From positions 41,422 to 105,421 of the forward strand of contig CACOGA010000004.1 of the NCBI GenBank assembly GCA_902626585.1: a DNA stretch of 64,000 bases, given 5' to 3'. The position numbers and the translations under genes are program-made. Source of the stretch: an uncultured Bacteroidota bacterium. GTDB taxonomy: Bacteria > Bacteroidota > Bacteroidia > Flavobacteriales > Flavobacteriaceae. Each line of letters starts with the position of its first letter. The stretch's first letter is position 1. Shown here piece by piece: positions 33,843-41,673 of this stretch. Below the pieces are notes generated by a model. That model saw only the letters and a list, made by a program, of their open reading frames with translations, did no database searches and was not told where the DNA came from.

Positions 33843-34373
33843 TTATTGACCTAATAGTCCTAATTGTGTGTAGAAACTTAAATAGTCCATGTAATCTTGT
33901 TCAGCAGCTATTTTTCCGTCTCTCATTTTAATCAAAGTGGTACCTGATACATCTACAGATTTTCCTGTTGCAGGCACTCCAAAGAAATCCCCATCATGTG
34001 TCCCTTTAAAATTCCAATGTTTGACCATTTTATCTCCTTGACCAAAAATATCTACGATTGTAAATTCAGCATCTGAAAATCCTGTTAAATAATTATTATA
34101 ATAGTTTCTAAAATTTTCTAATCCAACTACGTCACCTCCAGATGTAGCCACTGCTACAACATCCTTATCGAAGTAATTTTCGTTAATTAAATCTATTTCC
34201 CTATCATTAATAACTTTATCCCAAACGGTTTCATACATTGTGATATTTTTTTCCAGTGTTTCTTGGGCCGATTCCAATTCCATTTGTTTTTCTGAAGGAT
34301 TGTTACAGCCAAAAATTAAAATAGATAAAAATAATGCGCCAAAACTTTTAATTATTGATGTGTAGTTTTTCAT
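33843..34373 (-). CDS. SnoaL-like (ester cyclase type) lipoprotein
   Basis: A 176-residue lipoprotein (SILIFGCNNPS) with a SnoaL-like NTF2 domain: YETVWDKVINDREIDLINENY, then GLENFRNYYNNYLTGFSDAEF, VKHWNFKGTHDGDFFGVPATG and DGKIAAEQDYMDYLSFYTQLG. These are standard for the ester-cyclase/SnoaL branch. The pocket substrate is unknown. Its promoter region shares CAACTTACTAT-TTGTA with the 67-bp repeats. Confidence 0.82.
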   Translation of the reverse strand: MKNYTSIIKSFGALFLSILIFGCNNPSEKQMELESAQETLEKNITMYETVWDKVINDREIDLINENYFDKDVVAVATSGGDVVGLENFRNYYNNYLTGFSDAEFTIVDIFGQGDKMVKHWNFKGTHDGDFFGVPATGKSVDVSGTTLIKMRDGKIAAEQDYMDYLSFYTQLGLLGQ

Positions 34374-34437
34374 AATATTTTTTTAATGTTAGTAATTACA
34401 ATATAGTAAGTTGCCGAAGTATTTACAAAAAGATCTT

Positions 34438-34587
34438 TTAGTCTCTTTTATCGGGCTTATTATGTCTTGAATAATAGCCAAGGTCGCTATCATTATTTTT
34501 ATTTTTTAAATTATAAATATCCCATATTTGAAGAAATACATATATCACGAACACACAAGCACCAACAATATACATCGCTATTATCAT
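34438..34587 (-). CDS. Small membrane protein, 49 residues
   Basis: Not recognised. One helix (MIIAMYIVGACVFVIYVFLQ) followed by a polar Asn/Lys/Asp tail (SDLGYYSRHNKPDKRD). Single-helix layout with a soluble tail. It lies alone in the 267-bp gap between two larger genes. Confidence 0.4.
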   Translation of the reverse strand: MIIAMYIVGACVFVIYVFLQIWDIYNLKNKNNDSDLGYYSRHNKPDKRD

Positions 34588-34640
34588 AATTTTTTGTTTT
34601 TAGAATAAGCTGAAAGTATTTTTTTTAATTAAAGATAAGA

Positions 34641-35195
34641 TTATTCCTTAGCTTTTACATATTCTATTTCAAGAACAAATTTTCCTTCTTGTTTATCTGA
34701 AATGTGAAGACTCAATGAGTTGACTGATTCAAGCTCTAAATCAGGATAGTTTGAAAAGTTATAACCTCTCCAAGTCGGTCTAAATTTTTCAATAGGGAGA
34801 TTTACAACAATCCATTCGTCTTTTTTGGATTGAAAATCACAAGAATATGAAGCACGCCTGTTATTTTGTCTTAACCTAAGTTTATAGTTGTTACCATCAC
34901 CCTTTAATTTAATTTCAAAGTATTTTACACCTTCAATATTTTCATCACTAATATCCAATCTTGACGATGCAAACCCTCCATTATTTTCTAAGGATAAATA
35001 TCCTTGAAACACTAAGTTATCTTTATCATTGATTAAAATTTCAGAATTTGAAATACCACCCATAACATCGTCATTAACAATATTCCAATTGTTGGTACCA
35101 ATATTTTCTGATGGATTAATTAAATATACATTTTGGCTTTTCATTATAAAAACAGAATATAACGAAATAAAAAGTAAGAGTATTATTTTTTTCAT
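34641..35195 (-). CDS. CIA30-family secreted protein
   Basis: About 184 residues with a signal peptide (MKKIILLLFISLYSVFIMKSQ). The domain matches CIA30 (complex I intermediate-associated protein 30), a galactose-binding-like jelly roll: WNIVNDDVMGGISNSEI, FQGYLSLENNGGFASSR and FRPTWRGYNFSNYPDL are typical. Bacterial CIA30 proteins have no settled role and need not concern complex I. The third ATG (35195) is used because it starts a clean signal peptide. Confidence 0.8.
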   Translation of the reverse strand: MKKIILLLFISLYSVFIMKSQNVYLINPSENIGTNNWNIVNDDVMGGISNSEILINDKDNLVFQGYLSLENNGGFASSRLDISDENIEGVKYFEIKLKGDGNNYKLRLRQNNRRASYSCDFQSKKDEWIVVNLPIEKFRPTWRGYNFSNYPDLELESVNSLSLHISDKQEGKFVLEIEYVKAKE

Positions 35196-35245
35196 ATTCA
35201 TCAAAATTTAACTAAAAAAATTATATTAATTCAAGTTTATATATA

Positions 35246-35253
35246 TATTTTTG
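35246..35253 (+). promoter_or_regulatory. -7 box before the 45-residue gene
   Basis: TATTTTTG, an exact TAnnTTTG match 26 bp before the ATG at 35280. Confidence 0.5.
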
Positions 35254-35279
35254 CGCCCGAATTTTTAATATTATAAATA

Positions 35280-35417
35280 ATGAAAAATCAAGACAACGGA
35301 AATTCACAGTTAAATTCAGCAAGAAATGATTTTAATGACAGAGTTGAAGCTAAATCATATCTCGGAAGAACTAAAAAAGTTGCTTGGACTGGCGCAAGAA
35401 GATTTAGGAGCATCTAA
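35280..35417 (+). CDS. Small basic protein, 45 residues
   Basis: Not recognised. It begins MKNQDNGNSQLNSARNDFND and has a very basic C-terminal half (KSYLGRTKKVAWTGARRFRSI), with no signal or membrane helix, so it is cytosolic and could bind nucleic acid (inference). Codon use and a perfect -7 box support expression. It is plus-strand among minus-strand neighbours. Confidence 0.5.
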   Translation: MKNQDNGNSQLNSARNDFNDRVEAKSYLGRTKKVAWTGARRFRSI

Positions 35418-35431
35418 ATATATTTATAATT

Positions 35432-36013
35432 TTATTGAGATGTTTTTCCAATAAAAACGTTGACCCCTTTTCTTAGGGGATTGCCACTAGCTCTTCTGTT
35501 CATCACAACCTGTCCACAATGCCATATCGCATCAGAGATTGGCCCATTAATCTGATTCCAAAAAGGGAACTCCATCTTTGTTCCACCTCTTTCAAATCTG
35601 ATTGACAATTTAGAAAAGTCAGTTTCAGATTGAAGCATTTGATGAATATAATTTAAATTCATCAGTGTTTTTTCACGCAGGGTATTATAATCATCTTCAA
35701 CTGATAAAAATTGATATTCTTTATTTTCAAATGACGATGAAATCATCATTGATAAACTGTAAATATGCTCAATTATTTGTAAAGTTGTTCTCGCATCTTC
35801 ACTTGATTTATAGCTCAAATCATTTTGGTTAAGTGACTCTGTTGCCCAATAATACCTGTAGCCAAGTCCTTCAATCATTCTTGACACAATACTGGCTTGA
35901 CTAAACTCAGTTGGGTATGATGATATATCACTAAAAGGTAAATTCTTTTCATTGTCCCCGACCTGACTAAAAGTAATAAAGGGAACGACTAATAATAGGA
36001 TAAATTTTTTCAT
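35432..36013 (-). CDS. Secreted DinB-like protein
   Basis: A 193-residue protein with signal peptide (MKKFILLLVVPFITFSQ). The helical remainder fits the DinB/YfiT metal-binding fold: RMIEGLGYRYYWATESL, then IEHIYSLSMMI and GPISDAIWHCGQVVMNRRASGNP. The His of EHI and of WHCGQ would be metal ligands. DinB-like proteins are thiol transferases or hydrolases, normally cytosolic; an exported member is a little unusual. Confidence 0.75.
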   Translation of the reverse strand: MKKFILLLVVPFITFSQVGDNEKNLPFSDISSYPTEFSQASIVSRMIEGLGYRYYWATESLNQNDLSYKSSEDARTTLQIIEHIYSLSMMISSSFENKEYQFLSVEDDYNTLREKTLMNLNYIHQMLQSETDFSKLSIRFERGGTKMEFPFWNQINGPISDAIWHCGQVVMNRRASGNPLRKGVNVFIGKTSQ

Positions 36014-36057
36014 AATTCTTCATTTTAAATAATTACTAAGTTATTATTAAAATCATA

Positions 36058-36085
36058 ATTATTGTAAATTGTTATGCATAACAAT
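36058..36085 (+). promoter_or_regulatory. Shared promoter motif (copy 2) fused to an 18-bp palindrome
   Basis: ATTATTGTAAATTGT at 36058-36072 is shared with the promoters at 31171 and 38669. It runs into ATTGTTATGCATAACAAT (36068-36085), a perfect 18-bp palindrome lying 5 bp before the ATG. That is a likely operator overlapping the transcription start. Confidence 0.5.
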
Positions 36086-36090
36086 AAATT

Positions 36091-36534
36091 ATGCAAAAGA
36101 AATTTGACATAAGCATTAAATACCCAGTAATATTAATTTCCGTTGTAATTAGTATTTCGGGTATTAGATGGATGATCAGCCCTGAACCATGGATATTAGA
36201 TCAAGTTGCAAATGAAGAGCGCCTAGCAATGACCTTCAATGAATTATTTTTAATTGATGGTAATGACACACTTGCGGCATACCTTAAGCAGATTTATAGA
36301 TTTTTAGGATTATATGTTTTTGGAACAGGCTTAATGCTTATTGTATTTGCTTGTAATAAGTTTTTTAGAGAAAAAAGCTTTAGAAATAAATATCTTTTTG
36401 TTTTGGGTTTTTTACTTTTTACAAATATCCTTCTGGCTTATTTTTGGATACCATCGTCACATTTTATTTATATTATGTGGGGGGCAATTTTGCTCTACTT
36501 AATAAGTTTGTATAATCACTACAGATTAGAATAA
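36091..36534 (+). CDS. Four-helix membrane protein (DUF4345-like)
   Basis: A 147-residue polytopic membrane protein with about four helices (12-32, 67-87, 97-115, 118-140). RFLGLYVFGTGLMLI after a charged loop resembles DUF4345-type proteins, but the family call is tentative. It ends in a strong terminator shared with the convergent gene. The palindrome before it suggests specific regulation. Confidence 0.6.
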   Translation: MQKKFDISIKYPVILISVVISISGIRWMISPEPWILDQVANEERLAMTFNELFLIDGNDTLAAYLKQIYRFLGLYVFGTGLMLIVFACNKFFREKSFRNKYLFVLGFLLFTNILLAYFWIPSSHFIYIMWGAILLYLISLYNHYRLE

Positions 36535-36563
36535 AAAAAGGCTTCGAAATTCGAAGCCTTTTT
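36535..36563. terminator. Bidirectional terminator
   Basis: GGCTTCGAA-A-TTCGAAGCC flanked by A-run and T-run, giving up to 14 paired bases; it serves the converging genes on both sides. Confidence 0.85.
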
Positions 36564-36568
36564 AAATT

Positions 36569-37063
36569 TTATTCAAGCGATGATATGGAAGCTGTCCAAT
36601 CACAATACCATTGAACGTATATTGCTTTTCCTTCATCATCAAAATCAAATGATTCGTAAATCGGAATTACGACAGACTTTCCGTTACTTGAATTTGTGAC
36701 CTGCATGTCATAATAGAACCTTACCGATCCATCGGATTCTCCTGTTTCAGGATTAACTCCCTGAAGAAAATTAAATGGCGCCATGTGCTTTACATCATAT
36801 TTAGCAAAAAAGTCTTTATGAATTGCTTTTATCTGATCAAGTCTTAATGTGTCAGGAGCCCCTAACAGTGTTCCTTTAAAAACGGCTTCATCTGAGAAAC
36901 GTGAATAATCAACATTTTCATTTGCGTAGCTGTCTAAAAGAGCTTGCATTGTTTCTGAATTTTTCTCAAATGACTGAGATACAGCTGAAACATTAGAGTT
37001 ATTTCCAGAATCACATGAGAAAATAAAAACAGTTAGTAATACAGAATATAGAGTTTTTTTCAT
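36569..37063 (-). CDS. NTF2-like lipoprotein
   Basis: A 164-residue lipoprotein (FIFSCDSGNN, Cys about 17). NTF2-like features: SETMQALLDSYANENVDYSR, GAPDTLRLDQIKAIHKDFFA, and the C-terminal strand KAIYVQWYCDWTASIS. It is a further member of the secreted NTF2-like set of this window; the ligand is unknown. Confidence 0.72.
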   Translation of the reverse strand: MKKTLYSVLLTVFIFSCDSGNNSNVSAVSQSFEKNSETMQALLDSYANENVDYSRFSDEAVFKGTLLGAPDTLRLDQIKAIHKDFFAKYDVKHMAPFNFLQGVNPETGESDGSVRFYYDMQVTNSSNGKSVVIPIYESFDFDDEGKAIYVQWYCDWTASISSLE

Positions 37064-37169
37064 TTTATATTGTTTTGATTAAATTTAAATTTAAGTAAAA
37101 ATTTTCAACCTGACCAATTATAAATTTTTTGAGTTGTATAGGATATATTAAATCTTCTAATCTCTCAAA

Positions 37170-37373
37170 TTAAAAATTAATTTTTTTGTCTACAATTTCA
37201 ACCTTAAACCTATCATCTTTGTATCTTTTATCAATTTTAGACCAAGGGGATTTCAGCCCAACTTGTGTTGCACACTCATGAAATATGATTGCATTAGTCA
37301 TCCCAAATCCCACAGGAACTCCTAAATCTCTAAACGTTACCTTGAAAGTTACCTCTCCATTAAATTTTGCCAT
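37170..37373 (-). CDS. Hypothetical protein, 67 residues
   Basis: Not recognised. Soluble, with no signal; starts MAKFNGEVTFKVTFRDLG, contains FHECATQVGLKSPWSK, and ends in alternating charged and hydrophobic strands (FKVEIVDKKINF). The composition looks like a real small beta-rich protein. Confidence 0.5.
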   Translation of the reverse strand: MAKFNGEVTFKVTFRDLGVPVGFGMTNAIIFHECATQVGLKSPWSKIDKRYKDDRFKVEIVDKKINF

Positions 37374-37432
37374 AGTTACAATTTTTAAATTTTAAAAAAT
37401 AGCAACAAGAAAGAAATTGAATACTCGAATCT

Positions 37433-37497
37433 TTGGTTGAGTCACCCACATTCTGAACCACCGTGCAACGAGTTTGTCGGTTGGTACGCTAATGCGT
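37433..37497. ncRNA. GC-rich structured intergenic element (candidate RNA or DNA repeat)
   Basis: In the 167-bp gap between 37373 and 37541, positions 37441-37500 are about 52% G+C against roughly 30% around. Possible hairpins are GGTTGAG/CTGAACC (one mismatch), GTGCAAC with GTTGGTAC (one bulge), and ACGC-TAAT-GCGT. One plus-strand frame is open to a stop at 37544 but has no start. The function is unknown. Confidence 0.35.
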
Positions 37498-37540
37498 TCT
37501 TGATGCTTAGTAAATATAGAAATTTTCTGGAACTTAAAAT

Positions 37541-38608
37541 CTAATTATTATTAGAGCTGATTTTTTTTGCAAGTTTTTGCATGTCATCGACCATATCAGT
37601 CTCATCTACAATTTCATAACCAAGGATTGTTTCAATAATGTCCTCTAATGTGACTATTCCAATGGTATTTTTTGTATCATCAACAACAAGAGAAATGTGT
37701 TCACGCTTTTTAAGCAGCTTATCAAAAAGCTTAGGAATTTTTGTGCTTTCTTTCGAAATAATAATAGGACGCTTTATTTCCTTTAGTTTAAAGTCACCCT
37801 TGTTATTGATAATGCTTTCAAGCATGGTATCTTTCAGAACATAAGCCTCAATTTTATTGTCACCCAGAATTGGAATCCTTGAAAAAACCAGTTCAGGATT
37901 TTTCTTGTAAAATTCATTAATGGTTGAATTTTCATCTGCACTTACCATTACAGATTGAGGAGTCATAATTTCTTTAACACTAACATTTCTAAGCTTAACA
38001 ATATTCTTAATAAAATTGGAGTCTTTTTTACCAATGATACCTTCCTCTTTAGCTATTTCTGCTATTGTAGAAATATCTTCTCTCTTAAAAAATAGCTCTT
38101 TTTTCGATGCTCCAATTGATTTTGTAAATGCTTGCAATATCCATAAAATACCTGTGTATTTGAATATTGGAATTATTGAGGATAGAAAAATAGTTGTAAA
38201 TTTTGCCAGGCTATTCCAATATTTTGCACCGATAGTTTTAGGAATAATTTCAGAAAAAAGTAATATCATAATTGTCATTACAGCTGATACAAACCCCACC
38301 AATACCTCGTCTGAAACTCCACCAGCTAAAAACGTATTTTCAAGATTCAGTTCTGAATAAGCTACTTTAGCTTGTACACCTACCAAAATTGCTCCAACTG
38401 TGTGAGCTATCGTGTTCAGAGTTAAAATGATTATTAAAGGCTCGTCAATCGAATTTTTTAAACTTGATAAAGTCTTTGCATATTTTTTTCCTTCTTTAAT
38501 TTCAATCTTAATAAAGGTGGTATTTATACTTAACAATACAGCCTCCAGAATGGAACATAAGAAAGATAGGCCAATGGTTAAAAAAACGTAAAGTATTAAA
38601 AGTTCCAA
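37541..38608 (-). CDS. CNNM/DUF21-CBS membrane transporter-like protein
   Basis: A 355-residue protein: a CNNM (DUF21) membrane domain of three or four helices (about 1-190; LNTIAHTVGA, LLFSEIIPKTIGAKYW) followed by a CBS pair (IMTPQSVMVSA ... GIVTLEDIIETILG). It matches hemolysin-C/CorB-like proteins, thought to move Mg2+ or Na+. The usual C-terminal CorC_HlyC domain is missing; the chain ends soon after the second CBS, which is a common short form. Confidence 0.88.
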   Translation of the reverse strand: MELLILYVFLTIGLSFLCSILEAVLLSINTTFIKIEIKEGKKYAKTLSSLKNSIDEPLIIILTLNTIAHTVGAILVGVQAKVAYSELNLENTFLAGGVSDEVLVGFVSAVMTIMILLFSEIIPKTIGAKYWNSLAKFTTIFLSSIIPIFKYTGILWILQAFTKSIGASKKELFFKREDISTIAEIAKEEGIIGKKDSNFIKNIVKLRNVSVKEIMTPQSVMVSADENSTINEFYKKNPELVFSRIPILGDNKIEAYVLKDTMLESIINNKGDFKLKEIKRPIIISKESTKIPKLFDKLLKKREHISLVVDDTKNTIGIVTLEDIIETILGYEIVDETDMVDDMQKLAKKISSNNN

Positions 38609-38668
38609 TAGGAATAAATAATTATTTCAAATTTAATAAAACAAAAGCATACATCCAGTTCTTTTTAA

Positions 38669-38685
38669 ATTATTGTAAATTGTAT
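38669..38685 (+). promoter_or_regulatory. Shared promoter motif, copy 3
   Basis: ATTATTGTAAATTGTAT, identical to the motif at 31171 and with the same distance to the ATG. Confidence 0.55.
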
Positions 38686-38687
38686 TT

Positions 38688-38870
38688 ATGAAAAGATATG
38701 CTTTAGCACTTTTGGGTTTAATTTTATTTTCATCAGGCCTGTGTGTTTTTGGGGAAGCATTAATTTCAAAATATGAAAACACTAATTGGTTTTGGGTTGG
38801 AACAATCTCATTAATTTTAATCAATGCCGGTCTTGGGCTCATGATAAAAAATAAATGGGGTACTTTTTAA
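38688..38870 (+). CDS. Small membrane protein, 60 residues
   Basis: Not recognised. Two helices (about 5-22 and 33-52) with a short polar turn (ISKYENTNWFW). It shares its promoter motif with the PLP enzyme at 31190. Its stop overlaps the convergent lipoprotein stop by 4 bp. Confidence 0.55.
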   Translation: MKRYALALLGLILFSSGLCVFGEALISKYENTNWFWVGTISLILINAGLGLMIKNKWGTF

Positions 38871-40207
38871 TCTGTAATAATCGGAGCTGTAATTTCAGAA
38901 TTACTTTTAACAATTATATAAGTTGATATAGCATAGAAAGCATTTCCTCCAGCCCCATCGCTTGTCCAATCTTCAAAATCATATTCAAAAGAAATTGTAG
39001 AACCACTAAAGCTTGGATCAAGATTATTCATTCTTACCGGAACAGCCATTCCTGGACACCAGCCAGCACGGTCAGGCATCCAATTTCCTGGATTTTGATT
39101 ACTTACTGGATTAGCAGAACAGCCAATTGGCCCAAGATTATGCTGATAAGTATTCCCTCCGTTAATTTTGATATCATGTGTTCTGTAGCACCACTCAGCA
39201 CAAGGCCTTCCGTCTGGGTCATAAGGCGTTGCATGCCCCCATCCAGAAATAATAGTTCTGAATTCTATACTGTCAGCATCATTTGGGATTTGAATTGATT
39301 TTTCTAAATCTAAGTCATGTGCAACCCCATAAGGGACACCGCTAATTGAGTTTGAGTGAAGATTTAAAACTTCGGAGATCGCATAGTTTTCATAATCGGG
39401 AGTGCCTACAATGTAATCAAAATCAATACTAACAATATCAGCTTTTGCTGTCCAATTTTCAATATAAATCCTTAACTCGGCACTATCTTTTAAAAAGGAT
39501 TTAAAATCAGTCACATCAAATTCAAGTCCTCGCTGTAATTGTTGAGTACCTACCCAATAAGGTGTGATATATCTAGCTATTTCATACCAATTACCCGTAC
39601 TTTGATCTTTAACTTTGACATTAGCAAAACGATCCCAATCATCACATCCACTTGATGGGCAATCTATTTGCAGATACATTTTTATTTCTTGAATATTTGA
39701 TAAATCATTATGCAAGGAAAACACTTGACTGGCAGACTGACTAAATCCTCCACCATATCCTAAGGCCTGATTTTCAAAAGCTTGATAATTGTGAATCATC
39801 GCAGTACCAACACCAAATAAATTTATATTTATGTTATTACCAATATCATTAGATGATATTACAAGTGTTGAATAATAATTGGTTACATCAGATGGTCTAA
39901 AACGAACATATATTTCGTTTGAAAGTTCTGGTACAAAAGAAATATCCTCAGAGAACGAGTTATTATCAGTTGATATTTCATAACCATTAGGTGAACTGAT
40001 ATTTAATTCAGATGAGGTATTTTCGGCACTAATAATTATAACTTGAGAATCAGAAACCTGAGTTACCATTGTGTTTTCAAACGACAAAGAACTAACATTA
40101 GCTGAAATGCTAGCAGGTAAATTAATTACATTGTTATTCCCAGAATCTTCATCTGAACCACATGCCATTAAAAACGCACAAAATAGAAGTTTATATAAAT
40201 TTTTCAT
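38867..40207 (-). CDS. PNGase F-like (peptide-N-glycosidase) lipoprotein
   Basis: A 446-residue lipoprotein (FLMACGSDED, Cys about 16). The N-terminal third is an Ig-like, ASPM-type beta domain (ISANVSSLSFENT ... INLFGVG). The rest resembles PNGase F: CDDWDRFANVKV, ARYITPYWVGTQQL, RGLEFDVTDFKSFL and WGHATPYDPDGRPCAEWCYR. The Asp and Glu positions match the catalytic acids of the flavobacterial enzyme, which cuts N-glycans from Asn. Activity on glycoproteins is inferred. No type IX sorting domain is visible at the C-terminus. Confidence 0.82.
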   Translation of the reverse strand: MKNLYKLLFCAFLMACGSDEDSGNNNVINLPASISANVSSLSFENTMVTQVSDSQVIIISAENTSSELNISSPNGYEISTDNNSFSEDISFVPELSNEIYVRFRPSDVTNYYSTLVISSNDIGNNININLFGVGTAMIHNYQAFENQALGYGGGFSQSASQVFSLHNDLSNIQEIKMYLQIDCPSSGCDDWDRFANVKVKDQSTGNWYEIARYITPYWVGTQQLQRGLEFDVTDFKSFLKDSAELRIYIENWTAKADIVSIDFDYIVGTPDYENYAISEVLNLHSNSISGVPYGVAHDLDLEKSIQIPNDADSIEFRTIISGWGHATPYDPDGRPCAEWCYRTHDIKINGGNTYQHNLGPIGCSANPVSNQNPGNWMPDRAGWCPGMAVPVRMNNLDPSFSGSTISFEYDFEDWTSDGAGGNAFYAISTYIIVKSNSEITAPIITD

Positions 40208-40230
40208 AGTTGTTTTAAATTTATGATTTA

Positions 40231-41673
40231 TTAGTTAAGTATTAAATTTTTATCCTTGATATTATTAATTCTGAGCATTTTATAGTCTAAAAAATAATTT
40301 TGATATAGTTTCCAGGGTAACTTGGACCCTTGCTTTGGAAATAGATGAGATGACCTATGAATGTATCCTGAATTAAGATTTAGTAAAGGTGAAATATTCA
40401 TATTCTGATTCTCAACTTTAGGCATAAAGAAAGAATATTTTTCTTTATCCATTAACTTAAATAGCCTACTTGCATATTCACTTGTCAAATCACTTTTTAA
40501 TGTCCAAGATGCATTAGTATATCCCGCAAAAAAAATACAATTTGGCAATCCACTTAGCATTAGTCCTTTATAAGTGATTGCATCTGCTGGATTGTACTCC
40601 GCATTATCGATAGTAATTTTTGACCCTCCGAAGGCCAATAGCTTTAAACCTGTTGCACTAATGATTATATCGGCTTCTAGATTTTTTCCTGAGGCAAGCT
40701 TTATACCAGTTTTATAAAATGAATCAATTTTATCAGTAATAACATTTGCTTTACCGCTTCTAACTACTTTGAATAAATCTCCATCTGGTGCCACACAAAA
40801 TCTTTGATCCCATGGATTATAATTTGGTTCAAAATGTGGTTTAGCTGGAAAGTCACCTAATTTTTTTTGAGCAGCATTAATAAGTAATTTTTTCATATAG
40901 TTAGGCCAAATTTTACATGCTTGAAAAAATAAAATTTGAACAAAAATATTTTTAAACCTTATAAGCTTATGTGCTATTTTCTTAGGAAAATATTTTTTAA
41001 AAAGTTCGGCATATTTATCATTATTTGGAAAAGCACCCACATAGGTTGGTGACCTTTGTAGCATTGTTATTTTTGATGTTTCATCAGCCATTTCAGGAAC
41101 TATAGTGACTGCTGTAGCCCCACTTCCAATTACAACAACTCGTTTATTTTTATAATCTAAATTTTCAGGCCAATGTTGCGGATGTATGATTTTTCCTTGA
41201 AAGTTTTCCATTCCGTTAAAGTCAGGGGTATAGCCTTCATCATAATTATAATATCCAGTGCAAGAAAAGAGAAAGCGAGAATGATATATTTCCTCATTTT
41301 CATTTTTATCCTTCGTAGTTATTGACCATAGTTTATTTTGAGTATCAAAGTTTGCACTTAAAACTTTTGTCTGGTACTTAATTTTATCCTTTATTTTATA
41401 TTCACTTGCCGCTTCATTCAGATATTTTAAAATATTAGGGGCATCTGCAAAAGACTTTGGATTATCCCAAGTTTTGAATGAAAAGCCAAAAGTATACATA
41501 TCAGAGTCTGACCTTATACCAGGATATTTAAAAAGACTCCAGGTACCGCCTAACTCATCTCTTGCCTCAAAAATTATATATGACTTATCCGAGTTTTTTC
41601 TTTCTAAATGACAAGCAGCTCCTACTCCTGAAAGTCCTGCTCCAACAATTATAATATCAGTATAATTCTTCAC
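40231..41673 (-). CDS. Flavin-containing Baeyer-Villiger-type monooxygenase
   Basis: An NADPH/FAD enzyme of about 480 residues. FAD motif GAGLSGVG near the N-terminus, NADPH motif GSGATA in the middle, and between them FQGKIIHPQHWP, an exact Baeyer-Villiger fingerprint (FxGxxxHxxxWP). Such enzymes put an oxygen into ketones to make esters or oxidise soft nucleophiles. The GTG at 41673 is chosen as start because it overlaps the preceding stop (GTGA) and leads directly into NYTDIIIVGAG; an ATG at 41712 would add 13 unrelated residues. Confidence 0.87.
   Translation of the reverse strand: MKNYTDIIIVGAGLSGVGAACHLERKNSDKSYIIFEARDELGGTWSLFKYPGIRSDSDMYTFGFSFKTWDNPKSFADAPNILKYLNEAASEYKIKDKIKYQTKVLSANFDTQNKLWSITTKDKNENEEIYHSRFLFSCTGYYNYDEGYTPDFNGMENFQGKIIHPQHWPENLDYKNKRVVVIGSGATAVTIVPEMADETSKITMLQRSPTYVGAFPNNDKYAELFKKYFPKKIAHKLIRFKNIFVQILFFQACKIWPNYMKKLLINAAQKKLGDFPAKPHFEPNYNPWDQRFCVAPDGDLFKVVRSGKANVITDKIDSFYKTGIKLASGKNLEADIIISATGLKLLAFGGSKITIDNAEYNPADAITYKGLMLSGLPNCIFFAGYTNASWTLKSDLTSEYASRLFKLMDKEKYSFFMPKVENQNMNISPLLNLNSGYIHRSSHLFPKQGSKLPWKLYQNYFLDYKMLRINNIKDKNLILN

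Noticed and set aside
37436..37544. A coding region ending at 37544 in plus frame
   Set aside because: No start codon with a signal, no complete domain, and the unusual base content is better explained by a structured non-coding element.
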